Part shown: one piece after another, positions 17,600 to 26,126 of the stretch | Layout: every line of letters begins with the position of its first letter | Numbering within the stretch: position 1 is the stretch's first letter | From: Zoogloea sp021286885 | Lineage (GTDB): Bacteria; Pseudomonadota; Gammaproteobacteria; Burkholderiales; Rhodocyclaceae | Strand: one strand, 5' to 3' | Length of the DNA stretch: 64,000 nt | Assembly: GCF_041915215.1 (NCBI RefSeq) | Contig: NZ_JAYSBV010000003.1 | Translations under genes and position numbers: made by a program | The notes under the pieces: generated by a model | Told to the model about the DNA's origin: nothing | Database searches by the model: none | What the model saw: only the letters and a program-made list of their open reading frames with translations

Positions 17600-18580
17600 G
17601 CCCGGGTCGGGTAACACCACCACATCACCCGTACTCAAAGACACACGGTTGCGCCCTGCCTGCTTGGAGCGATACAAAGCCTCATCGGCCGCCTTGAGCA
17701 GGGCGCTCCATTGGGCGTCACCGCGTCGGGGTTGGTAGGTACTAACCCCGACGCTGATGGTGACCACATTAGCCGCCGCCGAATAACGGTGGGTGATGCG
17801 CAGGGCTTCCACTGCCGCCCGCAGGTTTTCTGCCACTTGCAGGGCCCCCGCTACATCAGTATCGGGCAGCACCACCGCAAACTCTTCTCCACCATAGCGA
17901 GCGACCAAGTCGCCTGGGCGGCGCAGCTGGCTCTGGAGGATGTGGGCCACGGCCTTGAGACATTCATCGCCCACCTGGTGACCGTAGCTGTCATTAAACT
18001 GCTTGAAGAAATCCACATCGCACAGCAGCAAAGAGATGGGATGGGGCTCGGCGCTACGGCTGGCGCGCCGCCATTCCCGCTGCAGGGTTTCATCGAAATG
18101 ACGCCGATTGGCAATGCCGGTCATGCCGTCCAGGGATGAAAGCCGGGTCAGTTCGGCGTTGGCCTCGTTTAACTTGCGAGTCAATACCAGCAGCGAGTAA
18201 CGCATCTGGGCGATACGCTGCATGGCCTTGACCTTGGCGCTCAGCACCACTTCAGAGACGGGCTTGATCAGATAGTCATCTCCCCCCACAGCGATGCCGG
18301 TTTCCAGGTCTTCATCACTGGTGCGGGAGGTCAGAAAGATGATGGGTGTCCATTCGTCGCGCTTTTCATGCTCCTGGGCTCGAATACGGCGCGCTACCTC
18401 AAAGCCGTCCATGCCAGGCATGATCACATCCAGCAAGATGAGATTAGGCTGAATCTTGCGGTACAGCTCCAGCCCTTCCTCCCCTGTTCGGGCCAGAAAA
18501 GGCTCCATGCCCATGCGGCGCAGTTGATGGGACACCAGTGTGGCACTGGTGAGCGTATCTTCGATCAGCAGGACTTTCAC
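17543..18580 (-). CDS. Response regulator with GGDEF diguanylate cyclase domain
   Basis: PleD/WspR-like output protein. The receiver domain (about residues 1-120) has the phospho-acceptor Asp in NLILLDVIMPGMDGFE and the Lys of DYLIKPVS. The GGDEF domain (about 165-325) has an intact GGEEF active site and, five residues before it, RPGD (RxxD), the canonical product-inhibition site. It should make cyclic di-GMP when phosphorylated. I placed the start at the GTG at 18580, which gives the usual VKVLLIEDT beginning; a TTG at 18607 would add nine residues. No partner kinase is adjacent. Its non-conserved C-terminal tail overlaps gloB by 57 bp on the other strand. Confidence 0.9.
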   Translation of the reverse strand: MKVLLIEDTLTSATLVSHQLRRMGMEPFLARTGEEGLELYRKIQPNLILLDVIMPGMDGFEVARRIRAQEHEKRDEWTPIIFLTSRTSDEDLETGIAVGGDDYLIKPVSEVVLSAKVKAMQRIAQMRYSLLVLTRKLNEANAELTRLSSLDGMTGIANRRHFDETLQREWRRASRSAEPHPISLLLCDVDFFKQFNDSYGHQVGDECLKAVAHILQSQLRRPGDLVARYGGEEFAVVLPDTDVAGALQVAENLRAAVEALRITHRYSAAANVVTISVGVSTYQPRRGDAQWSALLKAADEALYRSKQAGRNRVSLSTGDVVVLPDPGSETVFPVPQDGEYGFGGA

Positions 18581-18740
18581 AGGCAGATTCCGTCTGACAC
18601 CAATCAAGGGGACGACTCATCTTACAGGCAGCAATGCCTGCCAAGGGCCGCTTTACATTCCCTATCCTTAACGGCATGCCATGCATTTTCATTAGTGCTT
18701 AGCACCCTACATTCCGCTACATACCCGCACCGAGCGTGGT

Positions 18741-18769
18741 TTGACCCCCCTGGCCCAGCCGGCTAGAAT
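18741..18769 (+). promoter_or_regulatory. Sigma-70-type promoter for mltD
   Basis: TTGACC at 18741-18746 and TAGAAT at 18764-18769 are separated by 17 bp, close to consensus, and lie 36 bases before the mltD start. Confidence 0.6.
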
Positions 18770-18804
18770 CGCGCCTTCGTCTTTTATCTGCGCGACAAAT
18801 TCTG

Positions 18805-20283
18805 ATGTATCCGAGACTTATCGCGCTCATCCTGTTGGCCCAGGGGTCTGGCAGCGCTTTTGCAGGCTGGCTGGACGACCCTCTCCCCCAGGCAGAACCC
18901 GCAGCACAACCTGCCCCGCAGGCGGAGGCCCAGACGCAGCCCGGACTGACCGCGCCGAGCCCCCTGATCGAAATTCGCGAGCAGACTCCCCGGATGCCGA
19001 CGGTGGATCTCACCGTTCCGCCCGATGATCTGTGGGAACGTATCCGGCGTGGCTTTTCCATGCCAGACCTGAGCACCGACTTGGTGACCGATCGGCAGAT
19101 TTACTACATCAACCGCCCCGGAGCCCTGCGCCAGATCTTCAGCCGAGGTCAGCGCTATCTGTATCACATTGTCGAGGAGCTGGAGCGGCGCGGCATGCCC
19201 ACCGAGCTGGCCTTGTTGCCCATGGTGGAAAGCGCCTTCAACCCCATGGCGCTCTCCCCCGCCCGGGCCTCGGGCCTGTGGCAGTTCATTCCCTCCACGG
19301 GCAAAAGCTACAAGCTGGAGCAAAACTGGTGGGTGGATGAGCGGCGCGATGTGGTCGCCTCCACCAACGCAGCCCTGGATTACCTGCAAACCATCTACGA
19401 GATGCACGGCGACTGGCAGCTCGCCCTCGCCTCCTACAACTGGGGTGAAGGCGCGGTGGCCAAGGCCATTGCCCGCAACCGGGCTGCCGGCCTGCCCACC
19501 GAATATCAGTACCTGAACATGCCGGGGGAAACCCGGTATTACGTGCCCAAGCTCCAGGCGCTCAAGAACATCATTGCCCAGCCTGAACTGTTCGGCATTA
19601 ACCTGCCGCCCATCCCGAATCGCCCCTATTTTGTCACCATCGAAACGCGGGTTTCCCTGGATCTGGCGACGGCTGCGAGGCTGGCTGAAATCCCGGTGGA
19701 TGAAATGTTGGCGCTCAACCCGGGTTACAAACGCCCTATTTTGCCCACCAACGGCAGTCAGTCTTTGGTGATTCCGGCGGATCGGGTGGACGCTTTCATG
19801 GCCAATCTGGAGCGCCATGATCCCGCCAGCAGTGGCTGGAAAACCTATTCCCTGCGTGAAGGCGAAGGTTTGGAGGGCGTTGCGGATCGGCTTGGCATTT
19901 CTGCCAGCCGCCTGCGCCAGGTCAATGGCCTCTCACCCCGAGCGCGTATTGGCACGGGTTACACCCTGATCCTCCCCTCCGATAACGAAGGTGATCGCAT
20001 CAGTTTGGCGCCGCTGATGCCCAATCAACCCCAAAACGGTGCGGCAGAAGCTCCCCAAGCCCTGATCCAGCGCACGGTGATTCGGGGCCGCAATGGTCGA
20101 CCAGTGGTCGTCGAGCGCAAACTGAGTGTGGGCGATGCCAAACCAGCCCCTGCGGCCCGAGCAGGCAAGGGCTCTGGCGGTGATAAGGGCGGCAGCGTCA
20201 AGCCGTCTGCCAAAGCGCGGGATGCTGGCGTCGATAAAGCACCTCGTGCCAGCAAGACGGAGCGGAGCAGCAAGCGGCGCTGA
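18805..20283 (+). CDS. mltD: Membrane-bound lytic murein transglycosylase D (SLT + LysM)
   Basis: Peptidoglycan-cleaving lytic transglycosylase of 492 residues. A signal peptide ends at SAFA; there is no lipobox Cys right after it, so it may be periplasmic rather than a lipoprotein. The SLT domain (about 110-260) has the catalytic Glu in MVESAFNPMALS and the ASGLWQF and ALASYNWGEG motifs. A LysM-like domain follows at about 345-395. The last 80 residues are Lys/Arg/Ser-rich and low in complexity. The start is set by the promoter upstream and by the signal peptide. Confidence 0.92.
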   Translation: MYPRLIALILLAQGSGSAFAGWLDDPLPQAEPAAQPAPQAEAQTQPGLTAPSPLIEIREQTPRMPTVDLTVPPDDLWERIRRGFSMPDLSTDLVTDRQIYYINRPGALRQIFSRGQRYLYHIVEELERRGMPTELALLPMVESAFNPMALSPARASGLWQFIPSTGKSYKLEQNWWVDERRDVVASTNAALDYLQTIYEMHGDWQLALASYNWGEGAVAKAIARNRAAGLPTEYQYLNMPGETRYYVPKLQALKNIIAQPELFGINLPPIPNRPYFVTIETRVSLDLATAARLAEIPVDEMLALNPGYKRPILPTNGSQSLVIPADRVDAFMANLERHDPASSGWKTYSLREGEGLEGVADRLGISASRLRQVNGLSPRARIGTGYTLILPSDNEGDRISLAPLMPNQPQNGAAEAPQALIQRTVIRGRNGRPVVVERKLSVGDAKPAPAARAGKGSGGDKGGSVKPSAKARDAGVDKAPRASKTERSSKRR

Positions 20284-20342
20284 GTGGGCACCACTGCGCA
20301 TCACGCCTCCCGGTGTCTTGCTGCGCCGGGGGGAGACATAAT

Positions 20343-20373
20343 AAAAATGGCGACCAGAAGGGTCGCCATTTTT
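20343..20373. terminator. Bidirectional rho-independent terminator
   Basis: The 13-bp perfect stem AAAAATGGCGACC / GGTCGCCATTTTT closes a 5-nt loop. A-tract and T-tract flank the GC core, so it works for both mltD (plus) and hupB (minus), whose genes converge here. Confidence 0.9.
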
Positions 20374-20403
20374 GTGCCACGGAGCGCCAGGCGCCCGGAG
20401 GAC

Positions 20404-20679
20404 TTACTTGTTCACTGCATCCTTCAGCTTGGAGCCGGCGGAGAACTTGGGCTGCTTGGAGGCAGCGATCTGGATCTCGGCGCCAGTCTGGGGGTTGCGG
20501 CCGGTACGGGCAGCACGCTCACCCACGGAGAAGGTGCCAAAACCCACGAGCGTCACGCTTTCGCCCTTGCCCAGAGCTTCGGAGATGATCTCCACAACGC
20601 CATCCACGGCACGGCCGGCATCAGCCTTGGTCAGGCCAGCCTTGCCTGCCAGCGCATCGATCAGTTCAGTCTTGTTCAT
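20404..20679 (-). CDS. hupB: DNA-binding protein HU
   Basis: Histone-like nucleoid protein of 91 residues. The sequence begins MNKTELIDALAGKAGLTK, and the DNA-binding arm region contains GFGTFSVGERAARTGRNPQT, both textbook HU features. The start at 20679 removes a non-conserved upstream extension in the same frame. It is a single-gene unit ending at a strong terminator. HU rather than IHF is judged from the N-terminus and arm sequence. Confidence 0.95.
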   Translation of the reverse strand: MNKTELIDALAGKAGLTKADAGRAVDGVVEIISEALGKGESVTLVGFGTFSVGERAARTGRNPQTGAEIQIAASKQPKFSAGSKLKDAVNK

Positions 20680-20852
20680 AGCTCGTCTTGATGTAGATGA
20701 AAAAACGGGGTGGATACGTTCGTACCTGCAAACACTGTACAGATACGACACTACGCACGGGCGCTAGCTTACCGTGCCAAAGCGCGGCTGTGGCACGAAA
20801 AACGAGGTATTTCGCGCTTTTTGCAGGTTTCGCAGTGCAAAAAACAGATTTG

Positions 20853-22232
20853 TCAGGCTTGTGCAAGCTCGCGCACCCGTTCCAGGGCTTGTTCGATGCG
20901 ATCGACCGCCAGGACTTGCATTCCGGGGATTTCTTGCTTGGGCGCGTTCGCTTTGGGCACCAAGGCCACACTAAAACCCAATTTGGCTGATTCCTTGAGG
21001 CGCTCCTGGCCCCGAGGGGCGGGTCGGATCTCCCCTGCCAGGCCCACTTCGCCAAACACCACCAGCTCCTTGGGCAAGGGGCGGTTGGTGAGGGAGGACA
21101 CAATCGCCAGCAGCACTGCCAAGTCGGCGGCGGGTTCGGTGATTTTGACCCCGCCCACCGCGTTTACAAACACATCCTGGTCGAAACACACCACCCCCGC
21201 GTGCCGGTGTAGCACTGCCAGCAGCATGGCCAGCCGGTTTTGCTCCAGACCCACCGAGAGCCGGCGCGGGCTGGGGCTATGGGCGGTGTCCACCAGGGCC
21301 TGGATCTCCACCAGCAGCGGGCGGGTGCCTTCCTGGGTGACCAGCACGCAGGAGCCCGGCACCTGTTGGCCGTGCTGCGACAAAAAGATGGCCGACGGAT
21401 TGGTGACGCCCCGCAGGCCCTTTTCAGTCATGGCGAACACCCCCAGCTCATTGACTGCCCCAAACCGGTTCTTGAAGGCCCGGATCAGCCGAAAGCTGGA
21501 GTGGGTGTCCCCTTCAAAATACAGCACGGTATCGACAATGTGCTCCAGCACCCGGGGCCCGGCCAGGGCACCATCCTTGGTCACATGGCCCACCATGATG
21601 AGGGAGGTGCCGTGCTGCTTGGCGTAGCGGGTCAGCTGGGCCGCACATTCGCGCACTTGGGCCACCGAACCGGGGGCGGAGCTGAGGGCTTCGGAGTAAA
21701 TGGTCTGGATCGAGTCAATCACCGCCACTTCGGGCTTTTCGTCCCGCAGGGTGGCGAGGATGCGCTCCAGGCTGATTTCAGGCAGCAGCTGCAGGGTACG
21801 GGCATCCAGCTGGAGCCGCCCGGCCCGCAGGGCTACCTGTTCGGCGGATTCTTCGCCGCTTACGTACAAGGCCTTCTGCTTGCGGGCGAGCACCGCCAGG
21901 GCTTGCAGGAGCAGGGTGGATTTGCCGATGCCCGGGTCGCCCCCGATCAGCACCACACCCCCGGCCACCAGCCCACCGCCCAGCACCCGATCGAACTCGT
22001 CGATGCCGGTGGGCACCCGGGGGGACTCCCGGGGCTGGACTTCAGCCAAGGTCTGGAGCTTGCCTGAATCGCCCGCCAGGGCATTGAAGCGCTTGGCGCT
22101 GGCGGGCGGGTCGGGTTCAAGCACGGTTTCGACCAGGGTGTTCCAGGCATTGCACTGGGGGCACTGGCCCTGCCAGCGGGGCGCTTTGCCGCCGCATTCG
22201 GAACAGACGTAGGCGGTACGCAGCTTGGCCAT
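20853..22232 (-). CDS. radA: DNA repair protein RadA (Sms)
   Basis: RecA-like ATPase that helps process recombination intermediates. The 459-residue protein starts with a four-Cys zinc finger (CSECGG ... CPQC). Walker A is GGDPGIGKSTLL near residue 97, the RadA-specific KNRFG motif is present, and a Lon-protease-like domain follows at about 285-455. The ATG shares one base with the alr stop (TAATG), so the two genes form an operon, a common arrangement in betaproteobacteria. Confidence 0.96.
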   Translation of the reverse strand: MAKLRTAYVCSECGGKAPRWQGQCPQCNAWNTLVETVLEPDPPASAKRFNALAGDSGKLQTLAEVQPRESPRVPTGIDEFDRVLGGGLVAGGVVLIGGDPGIGKSTLLLQALAVLARKQKALYVSGEESAEQVALRAGRLQLDARTLQLLPEISLERILATLRDEKPEVAVIDSIQTIYSEALSSAPGSVAQVRECAAQLTRYAKQHGTSLIMVGHVTKDGALAGPRVLEHIVDTVLYFEGDTHSSFRLIRAFKNRFGAVNELGVFAMTEKGLRGVTNPSAIFLSQHGQQVPGSCVLVTQEGTRPLLVEIQALVDTAHSPSPRRLSVGLEQNRLAMLLAVLHRHAGVVCFDQDVFVNAVGGVKITEPAADLAVLLAIVSSLTNRPLPKELVVFGEVGLAGEIRPAPRGQERLKESAKLGFSVALVPKANAPKQEIPGMQVLAVDRIEQALERVRELAQA

Positions 22233-23323
22233 TAGATGCGGGCCCGGCGGATTTGCACAGGCACCCGGCGCGCCAGGGCGCAGAACAGCTCATAGCTGAT
22301 GGTGCCGGCGGCGCTGGCCACCTCATCGGCGGGCAGACCATCGCCCCATAAGGTGACGGGGGTGCCCACGCCCGCTTCGGGCAGGTGGGTCAGGTCGCAG
22401 GCCAGCATGTCCATCGACACCCGCCCCAGCACCCGCGAACGCCGCCCGTTTACCAGAATGGGCGTTCCGGTGGGCGCATGACGCGGGTAGCCGTCGGCAT
22501 AGCCGCAGGCCACCACCCCAACCCGCATGGCGCCATCGGCCACGAAGGTGGCACCGTAGCCCACCGCATCGCCTGCTTTGAGCTGCTGGACGCCGATGAT
22601 CTCGCTGCTGAGGGTCATCACCGGCTTGAGGCCCAGCTTTTCGGCGCTGTGCAATTCAGGCATGGGCGAGCCGCCGTAGAGCATGATCCCCGGGCGCACG
22701 ATCTGGCCCGCCGCTTCAGGGAAGCGCAACAGGGTGGCCGAGTTGGCCAGACACAGGGGCAGGCCGGCCCCGGCACTGGCGGTGATGTGCTTGAAGGTGG
22801 TGAGGGGCGCGCTGATCCCGGCGGGCTCGTCGGCCCGGGGGAAGTGGGTCATCAGGGTGATCTGGCGCACGGCGGGAATCGCCCGCAGGCGGGCCAGGGC
22901 AGCTTCAAAGCGCTCCCCGTCAAAGCCCAAGCGGTTCATCCCGCTGTTAACCTTGAGCAGCACATCGATGGGGGTTTCCAGCCGGGCCTGCTCCAGCATC
23001 TTGATCTGGGCCTTGTTGTGGATGGCCGGGGTGAGCTGGAGGCGTTCGACCTCGGCCAGATCGGCGGGCTCGAAAAAACCTTCCAGCAGCACGATGGGCT
23101 GGTGCAGGCCAAAGGCGCGCACTTCGCGGGCTTCGGCCAGATCCAGCAGCGCAAAGCCGTCGGCCACATCGCCCAGGGCTTGCAGCGCCCGGTCGAGGCC
23201 GTGCCCGTAGGCATTGGCCTTCACCACCGCATACGCTCGGGCCTGCCCGGCCTTCTGGCGGGCGATCCGGTAGTTGTGGCGGAGGGCTTCGAGATCAATG
23301 GTGGCGCGTATCGGGCGAGGCAT
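22232..23323 (-). CDS. alr: Alanine racemase
   Basis: PLP enzyme making D-alanine for peptidoglycan, 363 residues. The PLP lysine lies in AVVKANAYGHG near residue 34, and the second catalytic residue, Tyr, in AVGYGATFV. The C-terminal beta domain contains GRVSMDMLACDLT. It lies 12 bases downstream of the LysR-type regulator gene on the same strand and is coupled to radA by a TAATG overlap. Confidence 0.96.
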   Translation of the reverse strand: MPRPIRATIDLEALRHNYRIARQKAGQARAYAVVKANAYGHGLDRALQALGDVADGFALLDLAEAREVRAFGLHQPIVLLEGFFEPADLAEVERLQLTPAIHNKAQIKMLEQARLETPIDVLLKVNSGMNRLGFDGERFEAALARLRAIPAVRQITLMTHFPRADEPAGISAPLTTFKHITASAGAGLPLCLANSATLLRFPEAAGQIVRPGIMLYGGSPMPELHSAEKLGLKPVMTLSSEIIGVQQLKAGDAVGYGATFVADGAMRVGVVACGYADGYPRHAPTGTPILVNGRRSRVLGRVSMDMLACDLTHLPEAGVGTPVTLWGDGLPADEVASAAGTISYELFCALARRVPVQIRRARI

Positions 23324-23335
23324 GGTGCAGGAGTC

Positions 23336-24250
23336 TCAGTTTTTGAGCAGGGTGGAGATCTGACCGATTTCTTCGGTCACAAAGTCGGCAAAGGTATTCA
23401 CCAACCGGGAACGGAACTTGTCTTTGAGCAGAATGACTTCAAGGGGGGTGTGCAGGCGCGGCTCCAGGGGCACGCCCACCAGGCTGCCTTCGGCCACCTC
23501 CTGACGGATCGCGGCGCTGGACGCCACTGCAAAGCCGTGCCCCGTGGCCGTCAGGTGCTTGACCGATGCCAGGCTGCCCAGCTCGGCTGCCACGTTGAGG
23601 TCTTCGGTGGGAATGCCGGCGTTGCTGAAGAACTGGTCCACCAGATCCCGAATTGCGTTGCCCGGCTCCCGGTGGATCAGCGGGTAATCGGCCAGTTCGG
23701 CCGCCTTGAGGCTGGTCCGCTGGGCGAGGGGATGGTCGGGGGCCAGAATAACTTGCAGTTCGTCAGAGCCCGCAGCGCGGCGGTCGATGAGCGGGTTGTC
23801 GGTCACGATCTCGATGAGACCCACATCCAGTTGCCGGTCGGCGACCCGCGTTTCGATCAACTGGGAGTTGCCCACTGACACCCGGGGGATCACCCGGGGG
23901 TAGCGGCGTTTGAAGCCTTCGAGCAGGCGCGGCAGCCAGTAGCCTGCAATGGTGGTGCTGGTGCCCAGCAACAGCACGCCCGAAAGCTCGTCGGTCAGCT
24001 CGGCCACCCGGGATTCCATCTCGTCTGAGAGGCCCAGGATGCGCTCTGCGTAGGCGAGCACCAGTTCCCCCGCCGAGGTGAGCGCCACTCGCCCGTGCCC
24101 CCGGTCGAACAGGCGCGTGTTGAACTGTTCTTCCAGCTGCTTGATCTGAAAAGTCACCGCCGGCTGGGTCATGAAGAGGGCCTCAGCTGCCCGGGTGAAG
24201 GAGCCATGCCGTGCTACGGCATGAAAAACCTGAAGACGTCGATCTGCCAT
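23336..24250 (-). CDS. LysR-type transcriptional regulator
   Basis: Regulator of 304 residues with the N-terminal LysR helix-turn-helix (RLQVFHAVARHGSFTRAAE ... MTQPAVTFQIKQLEE) and a two-lobed effector domain from about residue 90. The effector domain resembles the CbbR/CysB-like group, but the ligand is not evident. It is divergent from lplT across 130 bp, so lplT or the alr-radA genes are possible targets. The ATG at 24250 gives the standard start; sequence upstream in frame is not conserved. Confidence 0.88.
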   Translation of the reverse strand: MADRRLQVFHAVARHGSFTRAAEALFMTQPAVTFQIKQLEEQFNTRLFDRGHGRVALTSAGELVLAYAERILGLSDEMESRVAELTDELSGVLLLGTSTTIAGYWLPRLLEGFKRRYPRVIPRVSVGNSQLIETRVADRQLDVGLIEIVTDNPLIDRRAAGSDELQVILAPDHPLAQRTSLKAAELADYPLIHREPGNAIRDLVDQFFSNAGIPTEDLNVAAELGSLASVKHLTATGHGFAVASSAAIRQEVAEGSLVGVPLEPRLHTPLEVILLKDKFRSRLVNTFADFVTEEIGQISTLLKN

Positions 24251-24380
24251 GGCCTCATAAATCCGGTTTATGTTCCGGCATTGGATCACAACAAACGGCG
24301 CGCCGCCACAAGCGGTAAGGGGCTTCGTGGTATAAAGCGCCCTCGGTTCAATTTACTGTGTTTAAAAGCCCACACTCGCG

Positions 24381-25643
24381 ATGCCCTTCGGTTTCTACGT
24401 GATCATGGCAGCGCAGTTCTTCTCTGCGCTGGCCGACAACGCCCTGCTGATCGTCTCGATTTATGTGCTTCGTGAGATGCAGGCCCCGCAAGAGTACGAG
24501 CCCATGCTCAAGCTCTTCTTCACCCTTTCTTACGTGCTGCTGGCCGCCTTTGTAGGTGCCTTTGCCGACTCCATGCCCAAGTGGCGGGTCATGCTGATCA
24601 GCAACACGATCAAGATCGCGGGCGCCTCGCTGATGTTTGTGGGCGTCCACCCCCTCGCGGCCTATGCGCTCGTGGGGCTGGGGGCGGCGGCCTACTCTCC
24701 TGCCAAGTACGGCATCCTTACTGAATACCTGCCCCACCGCCTGCTGGTGGTGGCCAACGGCTGGATTGAGGGCCTCACGGTGGGCGCCATCATCCTGGGT
24801 ACCCTGGTGGGCGGGATGCTGATCAAACCGGCCATCTCGTCTACCCTGCTCGGGTTTGACTTCCCGCTCGTCGACACGGGCATCGACACCGTGCCCGAAA
24901 TGGCCATGTCGGTGATCTGCATCCTTTATCTGCTCGCTGCCCTGTTCAACCTCAAGGTGCCCGACACCGGGGTGGACCACAAGGCCCTCAAGAGCAATCC
25001 CATGTACCTGATCCACGATTTCAACCACTGCTTGCGCTTGCTGTGGCGCGACAAGCTGGGTCAGATTTCCCTCGCCACCACCACCCTGTTCTGGGGTGCG
25101 GGGGCTACGCTCCAGTTCATCGTGATCAAATGGGCCGAGCAGGCCCTGCACCTGGATCTGTCCAAGGCCTCCATGCTCCAGGGCGTCGTGGCCATCGGGG
25201 TTGCGATTGGTGCGGTTATGGCTGCCAAGATGGTCAGCATGCGTAACTCGGTGCGGGTGATTCCGCTGGGTATCGCCATGGGGGTCATCGTGAACGTGAT
25301 GGTCTTCGTGACCGACATGAGCCTCGCCATGGGGCTGATGGTGATCATCGGCGCCCTCTCTGGCTTCTTTGTGGTGCCCATGAACGCCCTGCTCCAGCAC
25401 CGGGGCCACATCCTGATGGGGGCCGGTCACTCGATTGCAGTGCAGAACTTCAACGAGAACCTCTCCATCCTCATCATGACCGGTCTGTATGCCCTGCTAA
25501 TCAAGCTGGACTACTCGGTCTACACCGTCGTCGTCGCCTTCGGGGGGTTCGTGGCCGTCACCATGTTCCTCATCAAGCTCCGCCACGACGCCAACCAGCG
25601 CGAATACGATTCAGTCGCCCAGCTGGAAGACATCAAGCACTAA
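24381..25643 (+). CDS. lplT: Lysophospholipid transporter LplT-like MFS protein
   Basis: Major-facilitator protein of 420 residues with about 11-12 hydrophobic segments. The N-terminus (FYVIMAAQFFSALADNALL) and LGAAAYSPAKYGILTEYLP are characteristic of LplT, which flips lysophosphatidylethanolamine across the inner membrane. In enterobacteria lplT is followed by the acyltransferase gene aas; here no aas follows, only a long intergenic region. TATAAA at 24331 is a candidate -10 box. Confidence 0.85.
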   Translation: MPFGFYVIMAAQFFSALADNALLIVSIYVLREMQAPQEYEPMLKLFFTLSYVLLAAFVGAFADSMPKWRVMLISNTIKIAGASLMFVGVHPLAAYALVGLGAAAYSPAKYGILTEYLPHRLLVVANGWIEGLTVGAIILGTLVGGMLIKPAISSTLLGFDFPLVDTGIDTVPEMAMSVICILYLLAALFNLKVPDTGVDHKALKSNPMYLIHDFNHCLRLLWRDKLGQISLATTTLFWGAGATLQFIVIKWAEQALHLDLSKASMLQGVVAIGVAIGAVMAAKMVSMRNSVRVIPLGIAMGVIVNVMVFVTDMSLAMGLMVIIGALSGFFVVPMNALLQHRGHILMGAGHSIAVQNFNENLSILIMTGLYALLIKLDYSVYTVVVAFGGFVAVTMFLIKLRHDANQREYDSVAQLEDIKH

Positions 25644-26126
25644 GCCCCCCGCCTGGTCTTGCGCTCCGGCATGGGGTGCAGGGCCAGGCAAGAACGCGGG
25701 GGTTCCTGCATCAAGTGTTCTCGGTGACCGCATCGTGTCATCGTGTTATCCCGGCAGTTTCCTCTTGAGGCTCATGCGTTTAACACGGGCATGAACTCCT
25801 CCGCTCCCCGTCGCTAGACAGCCTCTTACGCTTAAAACAGCAGCGCTTACAGCTTTGTTCTTGGCGACATAAATGCAATGTTATAACATTGCATTTATGT
25901 GCGCAAAACGCCTCGCGCCAACGCAAGTTGGCCAGGTGCGGAGCTACGGGACGGTGCTGCTAGTGAGTGGCTCTGTGCGCCCAGGTTCCTGGCGTGCAAG
26001 GGTGCTGTTGCCCGCGCTAGGCATTGGGTGGTGCAACCCGACTTTGACGCGGATGGCGACGCCCTCTCTGCAGATGCGACCAGCCCATCACACTCATCGC
26101 CTCCGACTCCATCAAGAGAAGCTAAC
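25644..26126. other. Intergenic region with operator and 225-nt thrS leader
   Basis: 483 bases without a convincing gene. The first 220 bases show nothing beyond weak inverted repeats after lplT. A 34-bp palindrome follows (listed separately). Between it and thrS, a perfect 6-bp hairpin GCCAAC-GCAA-GTTGGC (25917-25932) has a GNRA tetraloop. The frame of thrS stays open upstream to a GTG at 25899 that lies inside the palindrome, but the 76 extra residues look non-coding and are not found in threonyl-tRNA synthetases. Confidence 0.6.
25867..25900. promoter_or_regulatory. 34-bp perfect palindrome, probable Zur operator
   Basis: The left arm ACATAAATGCAATGTTA (25867-25883) is followed directly by its exact reverse complement (25884-25900). 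The core AATGTTATAACATT resembles Fur-family operators, and Zur in particular (TGTTATA half-sites). It lies about 225 bases upstream of thrS, and TTGGCG at 25861 with TATAAC at 25882 could be a promoter it would block (spacing 15, not ideal). The Zur assignment is inferred from the motif and from the downstream genes. Confidence 0.7.

Noticed and set aside
25899..26126. Extended thrS start at the GTG in the palindrome
   Set aside because: The 76 extra residues match no part of a ThrRS, while the ATG at 26127 gives the exact family N-terminus.
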